Assembly: GCF_025562755.1 (NCBI RefSeq)
Contig: NZ_CP103300.1
Coordinates: forward strand, 2,102,501 to 2,166,500
Reading direction: 5' to 3'
Length of the DNA stretch: 64,000 nucleotides
Origin: Endozoicomonas euniceicola
GTDB taxonomy: Bacteria; Pseudomonadota; Gammaproteobacteria; Pseudomonadales; Endozoicomonadaceae
The notes beneath the pieces were generated by a model, which was not told where the DNA came from, did no database searches, and worked only from the letters and a program-made list of their open reading frames with translations. The translations under genes were made by a program, and so were the position numbers. Below are positions 1-7,928 of this stretch, piece by piece; position 1 is the first letter of the stretch, and every line of letters begins with the position of its first letter.

Positions 1-401
1 ATCGATTTATAGAAATCAACAATCGTATCGGATTGCATCGCAAAGTTTTCCTTATACAGTTCTTTAATGGCCTGTAGCTGGCCGGGTGAGAGCTGCTGGT
101 GTTCAGACAGATTAAAACTGTCCATATTCCACTCGCTGAAGCCACGCTCTGGCACTTCCTGATCGACAATACGAACCACCTCTTCATGCCGTTGATCAGC
201 AGTCACGGTAGCCATTAAACTTTCCAGGTCGGACTGCTCGCCTTCGATAACCTGCAAAAACTGTTGATTGTGGTAAAACAATAGCCCGGTAATGTTAAGG
301 GCAGGATTATTATTTTTGGCTGTTTGGGTAATAGTGACCAGATCGTTATCAATGTGAGAAGCGTCGCCGGTATAGCGACTGGTATAAATAATGAGATGCA
401 T
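1..401 (-). CDS. BLUF-domain blue-light sensor protein (3' end outside window)
   Basis: Translating the minus strand from the ATG at 401 gives about 133 residues before the window edge. The protein opens with MHLIIYTSRYTG, where Tyr6 is in the place of the flavin-proximal BLUF tyrosine. It continues with a KNNNPALNITGLLFY segment (conserved Asn and the ITGLL strand), then FLQVIEG with the conserved Gln, an RH pair after an acidic stretch, and FSEWNM with the semi-conserved Trp. These are the hallmarks of the FAD-binding BLUF fold, which senses blue light by a hydrogen-bond switch around flavin. About 40 residues follow the domain with no effector domain visible, so it may be a short stand-alone sensor. 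A GAGGG ribosome-binding site precedes the ATG. It lies 120 bp downstream of msrP on the same strand. Confidence 0.85.
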   Translation of the reverse strand, partial: MHLIIYTSRYTGDASHIDNDLVTITQTAKNNNPALNITGLLFYHNQQFLQVIEGEQSDLESLMATVTADQRHEEVVRIVDQEVPERGFSEWNMDSFNLSEHQQLSPGQLQAIKELYKENFAMQSDTIVDFYKS

Positions 402-468
402 TCTTGTTTCCCTCTTAGTTTCTACTTTCCTGTTAAAAATTTATACATCCATAAGAATTAATATAAAG

Positions 469-503
469 AGGCAATAAAAAAAAACAAGGAGCTATTATTG
501 CCT
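469..503. other. Inverted repeat between msrP and the BLUF gene
   Basis: AGGCAATAA at 469-477 and TTATTGCCT at 495-503 form a perfect 9-bp inverted repeat. The loop contains a run of nine A (T on the minus strand). It follows the msrP stop on the minus strand. The T-run sits inside the loop and arm rather than after the stem, so this is not a canonical terminator. It could still attenuate msrP transcription. Confidence 0.35.
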
Positions 504-521
504 GCACAGCTGCCCGGGACG

Positions 522-1565
522 TCAATAGAACCGCTGTAAATCCATGCCTTTATACAGGTGAGCCACTTCATCGGCGTAACCATTAAACATCAGCGTATCT
601 CTGCGGTTCGGGCTTAACAGGGTAGCGGGCAGGCGTCGTTCTGACGCCTGACTCCAGCGGGGATGGCTGACATTCGGGTTCACATTGGCATAAAAACCAT
701 ACTCCCCAGGCGCAGACAACGCCCAGGTTGTGTTTGGCATCGTTTCTATAAAACGGATTTTGACGATGGACTTGATGCTTTTGAAACCATACTTCCAGGG
801 CACCACCAGCCTTATGGGCGCACCATTCTGTGGCGGCAGTGTCTTGCCATAAACACCCACGGCCATAAACGACAGTGGGTTCATGGCCTCATCTATTCTC
901 AAACCTTCAACATAAGGGTACTGAATAGCACTGAAGGGAGACTTCTGTCCGGGCATCTGTTTCGGGTCATATAAGGTCGTGAATTCTACAAACTTTGCTT
1001 TTGAAGTCGGCTGTAAGCGCTTAAGCATAGCCGCCAGAGAAAACCCAACCCAGGGAATAACCATCGACCATGCCTCAACGCAGCGTAGCCGGTAAATGCG
1101 TTCTTCCATGGCTTCCGGTCTGAGCAGGTCTTCAAGATGATAGATACCGGGTTTCTCCACCTCGCCTTCAATCACCACCGACCATGGATCGGTGACAAAA
1201 TCTTTTGCATAGTCCGCTGGATCAGTTTTTTCATAGCCAAACTCATAAAAGTTATTGTATTGAGTCACATTGGCATAAGGCGTGAGTTTTTCAGCGGTGA
1301 CAAAATCGCTGCGTTTATAGGTGGCCACTTTTTCTTTTAACCACTCTGATGCAGGTAGCTGGGGAATGTCCTGATAGTCACTGGTAGCAGAAACAGCGGC
1401 TTTTTCAGAAGCATCCGAGCAGCCAGTCAGCGCCAACCCTAAGCCAGCAAAGGCAAACTGTCCTGATTTTTTCAGAAACTCCCGGCGCTGCTGGTAAATA
1501 GATTCTGAAGTAATCTCACTACTGCTTACATCACTGACTCTTTTCGTTTTTATTAGCATTGTCAT
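522..1565 (-). CDS. msrP: MsrP (YedY-type) periplasmic protein-methionine-sulfoxide reductase catalytic subunit
   Basis: At 347 aa this is slightly longer than E. coli MsrP (334). It carries the family's molybdopterin-oxidoreductase fold, which reduces oxidised methionines in periplasmic proteins. Seen: a twin-arginine export signal (RR at 27-28, then FLKKSG and a hydrophobic stretch), the NNFYEFG segment, and RLRCVEAWSM with Cys162, the expected molybdenum ligand. GVYGKTLPPQNGAPIRLVVPWKYGFK and DEYGFYANVNP-type segments (here GEYGFYANVNP) also match the family. The signal ends in LTGC (46-49), so a Tat-exported lipoprotein is possible. The membrane haem partner msrQ usually sits next to msrP, but no such gene is present here; a BLUF gene lies downstream instead. 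No strong Shine-Dalgarno is visible at the ATG. Confidence 0.95.
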   Translation of the reverse strand: MTMLIKTKRVSDVSSSEITSESIYQQRREFLKKSGQFAFAGLGLALTGCSDASEKAAVSATSDYQDIPQLPASEWLKEKVATYKRSDFVTAEKLTPYANVTQYNNFYEFGYEKTDPADYAKDFVTDPWSVVIEGEVEKPGIYHLEDLLRPEAMEERIYRLRCVEAWSMVIPWVGFSLAAMLKRLQPTSKAKFVEFTTLYDPKQMPGQKSPFSAIQYPYVEGLRIDEAMNPLSFMAVGVYGKTLPPQNGAPIRLVVPWKYGFKSIKSIVKIRFIETMPNTTWALSAPGEYGFYANVNPNVSHPRWSQASERRLPATLLSPNRRDTLMFNGYADEVAHLYKGMDLQRFY

Positions 1566-1661
1566 TGACCAAAGCTATCCGCTGACCGTAACACCCTACG
1601 CTACTGACAACGCTATCAACTGTCCAGCAGCCCATCATCTCCCTGTGAAAGTGACAGGCAA

Positions 1662-1691
1662 TAAAAACGCCATCAGGTGACGGCGTTTTTA
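1662..1691 (-). terminator. Intrinsic terminator downstream of pssA
   Basis: AAAAACGCC and GGCGTTTTT pair around a short TCA/TGA-extended loop. The stem has T-runs at its end in both orientations, so it can work bidirectionally. It lies about 120 bp beyond the pssA stop on the minus strand, past the tandem repeat, and ahead of the msrP start region. Confidence 0.75.
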
Positions 1692-1742
1692 TTGGATCTT
1701 ATTGACAGAATATCCGTTCGAATCAGCTTTCTTTTTTCATTC

Positions 1743-1822
1743 GCTCAGGGCTGTTTATGCTCAGGGCTGTTTATGCTCAGGGCTGTTTATGCTCAGGGCT
1801 GTTTATGCTCAGGGCTGTTCAT
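1743..1822. repeat. Five tandem 16-bp repeats overlapping the pssA 3' end
   Basis: The unit GCTCAGGGCTGTTTAT occurs four times exactly from 1743. A fifth copy (1807-1822) ends TTCAT in place of TTTAT. On the minus strand each unit reads GCATAAACAGCCCTGA. The variant copy encodes the last residues and TGA stop of pssA, so the other four look like slippage duplications of the gene's own end, lying just after the stop. Confidence 0.9.
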
Positions 1823-2630
1823 GCTTACCCATTCGCATGAGGGCAGTCACAGGACCAGAGCAGGCATAAGCAAGAAAAACCAGCATCAGTACACGGGGAG
1901 GATCGGTCGATACAACAGCGAATACGAGTACCATCACCAGCAGAAAAATAAAGTGCACTCGTCCACGCAGGTCTATTTTCTTAAAACTGTGGTATTGAAT
2001 ATTACTGACCATCAGTATCCCTGCGCCGCCTGTAATCAGGATTGCCAGAACTGCCACCAGCACCGTACTTTCACCATCGATACCAAAGTCACTCAATGCC
2101 CATACCATACCAACGACCAAAGCGGCGGCTGCCGGGCTGGCGAGACCAGTAAAGTAGCGGCTGTCAGTCTCTTCAATCTGTGCGTTGAAGCGAGCCAGGC
2201 GTATAGCCGCACAAGCCGCATAGATAAAGGCTACCACCCAGCCAACTTTGCCCATGTCTTTCAAAGCCCAGCTGTACGCCACCATGGCGGGTGCTACACC
2301 AAAAGTGACCATGTCGGCCAGGCTGTCATACTGCTCACCAAACTTACTCTGGGTGTTGGTCATGCGGGCAACGCGACCATCCAGTCCGTCCAGCACCATT
2401 GCCACAAATACAGCGATACAGGCAGCGGCGTAAAAGCCTGCCTGGGCACTGATAATAGCGTAAAAACCACAAAACAGGTTACCAGTGGTAAACAGGTTGG
2501 GAAGAATATAAATGCCTTTGTGACGGACGGTCTGCCCACCCTCGACCACTTCTTCAAAATGCTCATCGACAGGAAACATCCCGTCAACCGCATTACCGCT
2601 ATCTTCGGGTCGTTCCGGTCTTTCGGTCAT
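1809..2630 (-). CDS. pssA: CDP-diacylglycerol-serine O-phosphatidyltransferase
   Basis: Integral membrane enzyme of 273 aa that makes phosphatidylserine from CDP-diacylglycerol and serine, the first committed step toward phosphatidylethanolamine. The complete CDP-alcohol phosphotransferase motif is visible: D81, D84-G85, A88-R89, then G98, D102 and D106 with the family spacing. An acidic, soluble N-terminus of about 38 residues is followed by LPNLFTTGNLFCGF, typical of the membrane-embedded subclass II PssA, and about eight hydrophobic segments. In Pseudomonas-like genomes pssA follows ilvC. Here glutaminase, the nucleosidase and a His-rich gene lie between ilvC and pssA. The stop codon lies in the last copy of a 16-bp tandem repeat. 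The Shine-Dalgarno at the ATG is weak. Confidence 0.93.
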   Translation of the reverse strand: MTERPERPEDSGNAVDGMFPVDEHFEEVVEGGQTVRHKGIYILPNLFTTGNLFCGFYAIISAQAGFYAAACIAVFVAMVLDGLDGRVARMTNTQSKFGEQYDSLADMVTFGVAPAMVAYSWALKDMGKVGWVVAFIYAACAAIRLARFNAQIEETDSRYFTGLASPAAAALVVGMVWALSDFGIDGESTVLVAVLAILITGGAGILMVSNIQYHSFKKIDLRGRVHFIFLLVMVLVFAVVSTDPPRVLMLVFLAYACSGPVTALMRMGKHEQP

Positions 2631-2738
2631 TGCAAAATCAGCTCATGTAACAGCAGTTAATAAAGTTCATCACTTTACCACGATTTGCCTCTATGCTGTA
2701 TTTAGCACAAGTCAACCAAACAGCCATAAGCTGTAAAA

Positions 2739-3656
2739 TCAGAATATTGAGCGCCCGGCTTTCCGGGCAAAGTATTTCAGCGCTTCCATCCCAACGATTG
2801 AATTACCTTTTGGCCCGAGTTCCGGACTCCAGACACAGACCGACATTTCACCCGGAATGACCGCAACAATGCCTCCCCCTACTCCACTCTTACACGGAAG
2901 TCCTACTTTAAACGCAAACTCACCCGCTTCGTCATAAGTGCCACAGGTCATCATCAGGGAGTTAATTCTGCGTGCCTGCAACCGGGAAACCACTTGCTCA
3001 TCCTTATAAGGATGCCGACCATCCTGAGCCAGAAAACGGAAAGCCCGGGCAAGATCACGACAGCTCATGGACACTGAACACTGGTAAAAATAGAAATCCA
3101 GTACACGGGAAATATGGTTATCCAGGTTGCCAAAGCTTTTCAGGTAGTTTGCCAGTGCCGCATTTCGCTGACCATTGTCGTATTCAGAACGAAACACTTC
3201 TTCATCGTAATGTACGTCAATGTTATTAGACAGACCTCGTACAAAATCAAGAAAGTCCCGTTTGGGGGATTTCACGAACTCCAGCAATGCATCGGTTACC
3301 ACCAGCGCACCGGCATTGATAAAGGGGTTACGGGGAATACCGTTTTCATACTCAAGCTGGGATAACGAGTTGAACGTGGTTCCCGAGGGCTCTACACCAA
3401 CACGCTTAAACAGGTCTTCACCGGCATAGTGCATGGCAAGGCTCAGGTTGAATACCTTGGAAATACTCTGGATTGAAAAGAACTCATCAGCATCGCCAAT
3501 CACAAAGTCATCGCCATTAACCGTACTGATTGCCATTCCGAACTTGCCGGGGTCCACCTGCGACAGTGCCGGTATATAGCCTGCTGGCTTACCCTGGCCA
3601 AAAGCGTCAGCAACAACCTCTGGCAAAGATGCCAGTACATTCTGGATGTTCTCCAT
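2739..3656 (-). CDS. glsA: Glutaminase (serine-dependent, beta-lactamase-like fold)
   Basis: 305 aa, matching the usual length of bacterial glutaminases (about 305-310). It hydrolyses L-glutamine to glutamate and ammonia in the cytoplasm. The catalytic SxxK is in SIQSISKVFN, and NPFINAGALV, MSCRDLARA, MMTCGTYDEAGEFAF and LPCKSGVGGGIVAV are the conserved family blocks, the last near the substrate pocket. AGGA lies upstream of the ATG. The gene stands between pssA and the divergent nucleosidase gene and shares a roughly 120-bp AT-rich divergent promoter region with it. In acid-resistant enterics this enzyme supports ammonia-based acid tolerance; nothing here tests that role. Confidence 0.95.
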   Translation of the reverse strand: MENIQNVLASLPEVVADAFGQGKPAGYIPALSQVDPGKFGMAISTVNGDDFVIGDADEFFSIQSISKVFNLSLAMHYAGEDLFKRVGVEPSGTTFNSLSQLEYENGIPRNPFINAGALVVTDALLEFVKSPKRDFLDFVRGLSNNIDVHYDEEVFRSEYDNGQRNAALANYLKSFGNLDNHISRVLDFYFYQCSVSMSCRDLARAFRFLAQDGRHPYKDEQVVSRLQARRINSLMMTCGTYDEAGEFAFKVGLPCKSGVGGGIVAVIPGEMSVCVWSPELGPKGNSIVGMEALKYFARKAGRSIF

Positions 3657-3775
3657 TCTTCTGTGATCCTCAGTCTAAGACTGCTAAGAAATAACAATAG
3701 AAATACGTAGTTCAATATTTTTTATATAACTTGAAAATATAGGCTTGCCCGGATTAAAACAGATTAAGGAATCCT

Positions 3776-4501
3776 ATGCAGCGTATTACCATGATCGTCG
3801 CCATGAAGCAGGAAGCGGCTCCTATTATCAAACACCTGAACCTGTCTGAAGTTAAAATGCAAGACCCGGTGCTCACCTGTCAGGCATTTCAAGGGAACTA
3901 TAAAGGCCTGGATATTTCTCTGGTCGTAAACGGCACTGATCGTGAATATAACGTAGAGTCTGTTGGAACTCAGCCAGCAACCATTACCACTTTAGAAGCC
4001 ATTCGTCAGTTCACACCTGACCTGCTGATTAACGCGGGAACCTGCGGTGCCTTTAAAGACAAGGGTAGTGCAATTGGTGACGTTTACATGGGTGAAAAAA
4101 TCCGTTATTTCGACCGCCGAATTCCCCTGGGAGAAGACTACTTTGCCTACGGTGATGGCAGCTATGAATCCGCATTAGCCCTGGATTATGCAAATCGGCT
4201 TGGACTAAAGGGAGCCGTTGTATGCACAGGCAACTCTCTGGACATGAGCCCGACCGACGAAGCCATTCTACGTGAAGAACCTCTGGTAGCAAAAGAGATG
4301 GAAGCAGCGGCTATTGCAGCGGTTGCAAAAATGTATAAGACACCGTTGCTTGCTGTTAAATCCGTTACCGACCTGGTCGATGAGGAATGTACGACAGCTG
4401 AACAATTTCTGGCTAATCTGGCCAAAGCCTCAGAGTTATTGCAACAGCATGTTTTCAAATTGCTGGATGTATTGAGCAGCGAAGCCAAATTAGCTTGTTA
4501 A
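3776..4501 (+). CDS. mtnN: 5'-methylthioadenosine/S-adenosylhomocysteine nucleosidase, plant MTN-like
   Basis: 241 aa of the PNP/UDP phosphorylase superfamily. It should cleave adenine from methylthioadenosine and possibly S-adenosylhomocysteine. Seen: an N-terminal IVAMKQEAAPI with the catalytic Glu, NAGTCGAFKDKGSAIGDV, YFDRRIPLG, GNSLDMSPTDE, KEMEAAAIAAVA (ribose-binding Met-Glu) and VKSVTDLVD with the catalytic Asp. The NAGTCG-F-KG-IGDV block, the DRRIP block and TDLVD resemble plant MTN1/MTN2 more than the E. coli enzyme. The plant-type enzymes tend to prefer MTA over SAH, so the substrate range may be narrow (inference). AGGA lies 6 bp ahead of the ATG. It ends 66 bp from the convergent His-rich gene. 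Confidence 0.85.
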   Translation: MQRITMIVAMKQEAAPIIKHLNLSEVKMQDPVLTCQAFQGNYKGLDISLVVNGTDREYNVESVGTQPATITTLEAIRQFTPDLLINAGTCGAFKDKGSAIGDVYMGEKIRYFDRRIPLGEDYFAYGDGSYESALALDYANRLGLKGAVVCTGNSLDMSPTDEAILREEPLVAKEMEAAAIAAVAKMYKTPLLAVKSVTDLVDEECTTAEQFLANLAKASELLQQHVFKLLDVLSSEAKLAC

Positions 4502-4567
4502 AAAACCTGCCCCTGGCTACTCTCGCCTTTTTTCATAAAGTCGGGAATAGCCATAACATCTGGCACT

Positions 4568-5581
4568 CTAATGATGATGGTGAAGGTGAAAGCGCTCAGG
4601 CAGTAGAGTGTAGAGGCTGTAAGCAACAAAAAGCGTCATCGCAGTCAGTGTTCCTACGGTTACTCTTTCCAAGCCTATTGTATGCATTACCTGAGCCTGC
4701 CACGGTCTGCTTTCATCAGCCAGTTGAACGATTGTACGATCAAAATAGATATGCTCTCCCAGCGTGTTGACAGCAGCAGCAACTCCGGGAAGCGTACCTA
4801 TCACCAACATTCCTGATCCTGCTATAAGGTACGCTATCTTTTTCTTAGGATCAGAAAGTGCTACTGCCCGTTTACCTAAAAAATAGGCCGCTATTACACT
4901 AACAATCGGAATCGCAGGAGTAAAAAAAGCACCTACGCTGTCTTTCTCTATAACAGCGGGTGCTGAAAGCGCAGCGGCTTTCATAAAGTGCATTGCAGAA
5001 CCTAAGACCATAACCAGAGGGTTCGGGCTGGAGGGAATCAGCTGCTGTGAATCAGGGTCCCCGATTTTGGAATAACTAGCACTGACGCCCTGAAACTCTT
5101 TGAAAGCAATATACGCGATAGCGCAATGCCCTGCCAAATCACATAAATCTTTCAGCCCCTCAGAAACCTTGTTGCCCTCATACCAGGAAGCAAGATTCAC
5201 CGCTGTAGCAGACAAGCCACCTAAGCCAAGAGCAGTCACCAGAGTTTTCCAGCCTACCTGCCCCCCCTGTAAGGTAATCAGAATGTGAGACGTTTCCAAA
5301 CTCCACATAATAATGGGAAAAGCTAAGCTGCCCTCATGGCTATGACTGTGTTCATGGTCGTGATCATCATGGTCGTGACCGCTCGTTGTTACCTCTTGAA
5401 TTGTATAGGTATGGTTGGATTCATTGTGAAACATATGAGAATCGGGCAATTTTTTTTGCCCTGAGGACTGAGATGCTCCTGAAGCAGGAAATACATAGAC
5501 TAACAAAAGAAAAAAGACACTTAATACATTTCTTTGGAAAAGTCGAAGCAGGATGAAACTTAATGGCCTTTTTGAGATCAT
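4568..5581 (-). CDS. Histidine-rich multi-pass membrane protein of unknown function
   Basis: 337 aa. A hydrophobic N-terminal segment ending near PASGASQ looks like a signal peptide or first membrane span. It is followed by a periplasmic-type segment with a His/Asp cluster (HDHDDHDHEHSHSHEG, about residues 80-95). Five to six hydrophobic segments follow, and the protein ends in HLHHHH. Clustered histidines at both ends suggest binding of a transition metal such as Zn, Ni or Co, as in the His-rich loops of cation transporters. I recognise no transporter signature (no CDF, HupE or RcnA motif), so function is unassigned. The gene is single, convergent with mtnN, and followed upstream by a 235-bp gap before ilvC. 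Confidence 0.75.
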   Translation of the reverse strand: MISKRPLSFILLRLFQRNVLSVFFLLLVYVFPASGASQSSGQKKLPDSHMFHNESNHTYTIQEVTTSGHDHDDHDHEHSHSHEGSLAFPIIMWSLETSHILITLQGGQVGWKTLVTALGLGGLSATAVNLASWYEGNKVSEGLKDLCDLAGHCAIAYIAFKEFQGVSASYSKIGDPDSQQLIPSSPNPLVMVLGSAMHFMKAAALSAPAVIEKDSVGAFFTPAIPIVSVIAAYFLGKRAVALSDPKKKIAYLIAGSGMLVIGTLPGVAAAVNTLGEHIYFDRTIVQLADESRPWQAQVMHTIGLERVTVGTLTAMTLFVAYSLYTLLPERFHLHHHH

Positions 5582-5816
5582 TCTTTAAAGCTCCTGATTA
5601 TCAAGCCACTCAACTGATCAGCAAATAAGCCTCGAAAAACAGAATTAAAAGCTACGGGCTTCACTCTGAATTTACAAAAAAGTAAGCTTATTTACCCCTG
5701 AGTAACTGTAGTGACTTTCAGGGTAGTTTCTACTCAACACCTCAACATTCATCAGTTAGCCATAAATAACCAGCCCTTGCGGCGAATGAGCAAGAGCCGG
5801 GAAGGTAGGTAAATGA

Positions 5817-6833
5817 TTAATTTTTCGTCTTATCGACCAGCTGGTTCGCAGTAATCCAGGGCATCATCTCACGCAGTTTGCTACCTACCTGCTCAATAGG
5901 GTGCGCTGCATTGTTGCGACGATAAGCAGTCATGGACGGGTAGTTGGTCGCCCCTTCAACAATAAACTTTTTAGCGTATTCGCCGTTCTGAATGTCCTTC
6001 AGGCATTCGCGCATGGCCTGACGGGATTGTTCGTTAATAACCTTCGGTCCTGTTACATACTCACCATACTCCGCATTATTGGAGATGGAGTAGTTCATAT
6101 TGGCGATGCCACCTTCGTACATCAGGTCAACAATCAGCTTCAGTTCGTGCAGGCATTCGAAATAAGCCATTTCCGGGGAGTAACCGGCTTCAGTCAGGGT
6201 TTCAAAACCCGCCTTTACCAGTTCAACAGCACCACCACAAAGAACCGCCTGTTCACCAAACAGGTCGGTTTCAGTTTCGTCCTTAAAGGTGGTTTCAATG
6301 ATACCGGTACGACCGCCACCAACACCGGAAGCGTAAGACAAAGCCACTTCTTTAGCTTTACCGGAAGCGTTCTGGAACACTGCCACCAGATCAGGGATAC
6401 CACCGCCTTTAACAAATTCGGAACGGACGGTGTGACCCGGAGCCTTAGGCGCGATCATAATCACGTCCAGATCTTCGCGGGGCACAATCTGGTTGTAATG
6501 AATCGAGAAACCATGGGCGAAAGCCAGGGTGGCGCCTTCACGCAAATTCGGTTCAATCTGCTCTTTGTAAAGCTGAGACTGGAATTCATCGGGTGTCAGG
6601 ATCATTACGACATCAGCCTGCTCAACAGCAGCCGGCACTTCCAGCACTGCCAGACCGGCAGAAGCCGCTTTTTCCCAGGAGGCGGAGCCTTTACGCAGAC
6701 CGACCGTTACATCCACCCCGGAGTCTTTCAGGTTGTTGGCATGGGCATGCCCCTGAGAACCGTAACCGATGATGGATACTTTTTTGCCACGAATAATGGC
6801 CAGATCACAATCTTTATCGTAATAAACCTGCAT
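5817..6833 (-). CDS. ilvC: Ketol-acid reductoisomerase (class I)
   Basis: 338 aa, the length of the short class I enzyme. It converts acetolactate or acetohydroxybutyrate to the dihydroxy acids of the valine, isoleucine and leucine pathways using NADPH and Mg2+. The N-terminal Rossmann motif is GYGSQGHAHANNLKDSG. The C-terminal knotted domain contains ETDLFGEQAVLCGG, with the acidic metal ligands, and ECLHELKLIVDLMYEGG. A GAGGAG site stands 8 bp before the ATG. It is divergent from ilvY across a 141-bp AT-rich region, the arrangement in which IlvY activates ilvC in response to the acetohydroxy-acid substrates. It is separated from ilvIH by ilvY and one small gene. Confidence 0.97.
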   Translation of the reverse strand: MQVYYDKDCDLAIIRGKKVSIIGYGSQGHAHANNLKDSGVDVTVGLRKGSASWEKAASAGLAVLEVPAAVEQADVVMILTPDEFQSQLYKEQIEPNLREGATLAFAHGFSIHYNQIVPREDLDVIMIAPKAPGHTVRSEFVKGGGIPDLVAVFQNASGKAKEVALSYASGVGGGRTGIIETTFKDETETDLFGEQAVLCGGAVELVKAGFETLTEAGYSPEMAYFECLHELKLIVDLMYEGGIANMNYSISNNAEYGEYVTGPKVINEQSRQAMRECLKDIQNGEYAKKFIVEGATNYPSMTAYRRNNAAHPIEQVGSKLREMMPWITANQLVDKTKN

Positions 6834-6905
6834 GTGAAGACTCCTCTTTATTATGAAAAACAGTTGTTCGCAAGGGCAAATTCGTTAGGCGTAAGATAAA
6901 CCACA

Positions 6906-6933
6906 TAATATATTTCGTAAAATGATATATTTA
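6906..6933. promoter_or_regulatory. Candidate IlvY operator in the ilvC/ilvY divergent region
   Basis: An AT-rich interrupted palindrome (TAATATATTT, then GATATATTTA) lies between the divergent ilvC and ilvY starts, about 40 bp before the ilvY ATG. In E. coli IlvY binds operators in exactly this intergenic position. The assignment rests on position and partial symmetry only. Confidence 0.4.
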
Positions 6934-6974
6934 AAAAATAGTATCCCTAAATATGAAACAAATGACGAAAGCCT

Positions 6975-7862
6975 ATGGATACCAAGCTACTGAAACATTT
7001 CCTCGGCCTTGCCGACAGCTTGCATTTTGGTCGCGCCAGCCAGGCCTGTCATGTCAGCCCTTCCACCCTAAGCCGAAGCATCCAGCATCTTGAAGAATCC
7101 CTTGGGGTTTTACTGTTTGAACGAAACAACCGTAGTGTACAGCTCACCCGGGAAGGCTTATTGTTCCAGGAATACGCCAGAGACACTCTGCAACAATGGG
7201 ACGGAATCCGTAACCGGTTAATGACTGCCGCTGAACAACTCACAGGAGAAATCAGTGTCTACTGCTCGGTGACTGCCAGCTACAGTTTTTTATACGACAT
7301 TCTTAGTCAGTTTCGCCAAAGCTACCCCGGCATTGAAATCAAATTGCATACCGGCGACCCGGAACCTGCCATTCAGTATGTGCTGTCAGGACAGGAAGAT
7401 ATTTCCATCGCAGCCCGCCCCGACCAACTGCCCGCTGAACTGGCGTTTTGCAGTATTGGTCTATCCCCCCTGGTCTTTATCGCTCCCATTGATGGCAGCG
7501 TCAAACACCCTGCCAGCAATCAGGACTGGACCAACACACCGATGATTCTTCCTGAAAAAGGCATCAGTCGAAACCGGACCAATCAGTGGTTTGCCAACAA
7601 AAATATCAAGCCCAGAATCTATTCACAGGTAGCAGGCAACGAAGCCATTGTCAGTATGGTCAGCCTGGGGTTTGGTATTGGCGTCGTTCCCCAGATTGTA
7701 GTCGACAACAGTCCGCTATCAGGCCGGGTACAGGTCATTGATGTAAAACCCTGGCTACCGGCTTACGACGTGGGACTTTGTGTTCTGAAAAAAAAACTCA
7801 GAAACCCTTTGGTGAGGGCTTTCTGGTCGCTGCTGGATAAGGCGTGTCAGGAATCTTACTGA
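6975..7862 (+). CDS. ilvY: LysR-family activator IlvY
   Basis: 295 aa, typical of LysR regulators. The N-terminal winged helix-turn-helix spans about residues 1-60 (FLGLADSLHFGRASQACHVS, then TLSRSIQHLEESLGVLLFER). The effector domain has SVTASYSFLYDIL, IEIKLHTGDP, AGNEAIVSMVSLGFGIGVVP and LCVLKKKLRNPLVRAFW, which align with E. coli IlvY along its length. It is expected to sense acetolactate or acetohydroxybutyrate, activate ilvC and repress itself. The divergent neighbour ilvC supports the call. The next gene on the same strand starts 66 bp downstream. Confidence 0.92.
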   Translation: MDTKLLKHFLGLADSLHFGRASQACHVSPSTLSRSIQHLEESLGVLLFERNNRSVQLTREGLLFQEYARDTLQQWDGIRNRLMTAAEQLTGEISVYCSVTASYSFLYDILSQFRQSYPGIEIKLHTGDPEPAIQYVLSGQEDISIAARPDQLPAELAFCSIGLSPLVFIAPIDGSVKHPASNQDWTNTPMILPEKGISRNRTNQWFANKNIKPRIYSQVAGNEAIVSMVSLGFGIGVVPQIVVDNSPLSGRVQVIDVKPWLPAYDVGLCVLKKKLRNPLVRAFWSLLDKACQESY

Positions 7863-7928
7863 CCGAAGATGTCTGTGCGCCATCCTCTGCTATGCTCAAA
7901 GCCCAACCAATAAAAACGAGCTGTACCG

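Noticed and set aside
1743..1822. CRISPR-like array
   Set aside because: Units are directly adjacent with no spacers; the same holds for the arrays at 8172 and 43222.
1677..2660. 327-residue plus-strand ORF
   Set aside because: It lies antisense to pssA and reads through the 16-bp tandem repeats; the minus strand has the full PssA motif.
5765..5810. Terminator after ilvC
   Set aside because: GGCTCTTGC and GCAAGGGCT pair only partly, and no T-run follows; too weak to list as a feature.
5901..6899. 332-residue plus-strand ORF
   Set aside because: Antisense shadow of ilvC, with no ribosome-binding site and no recognisable domain.
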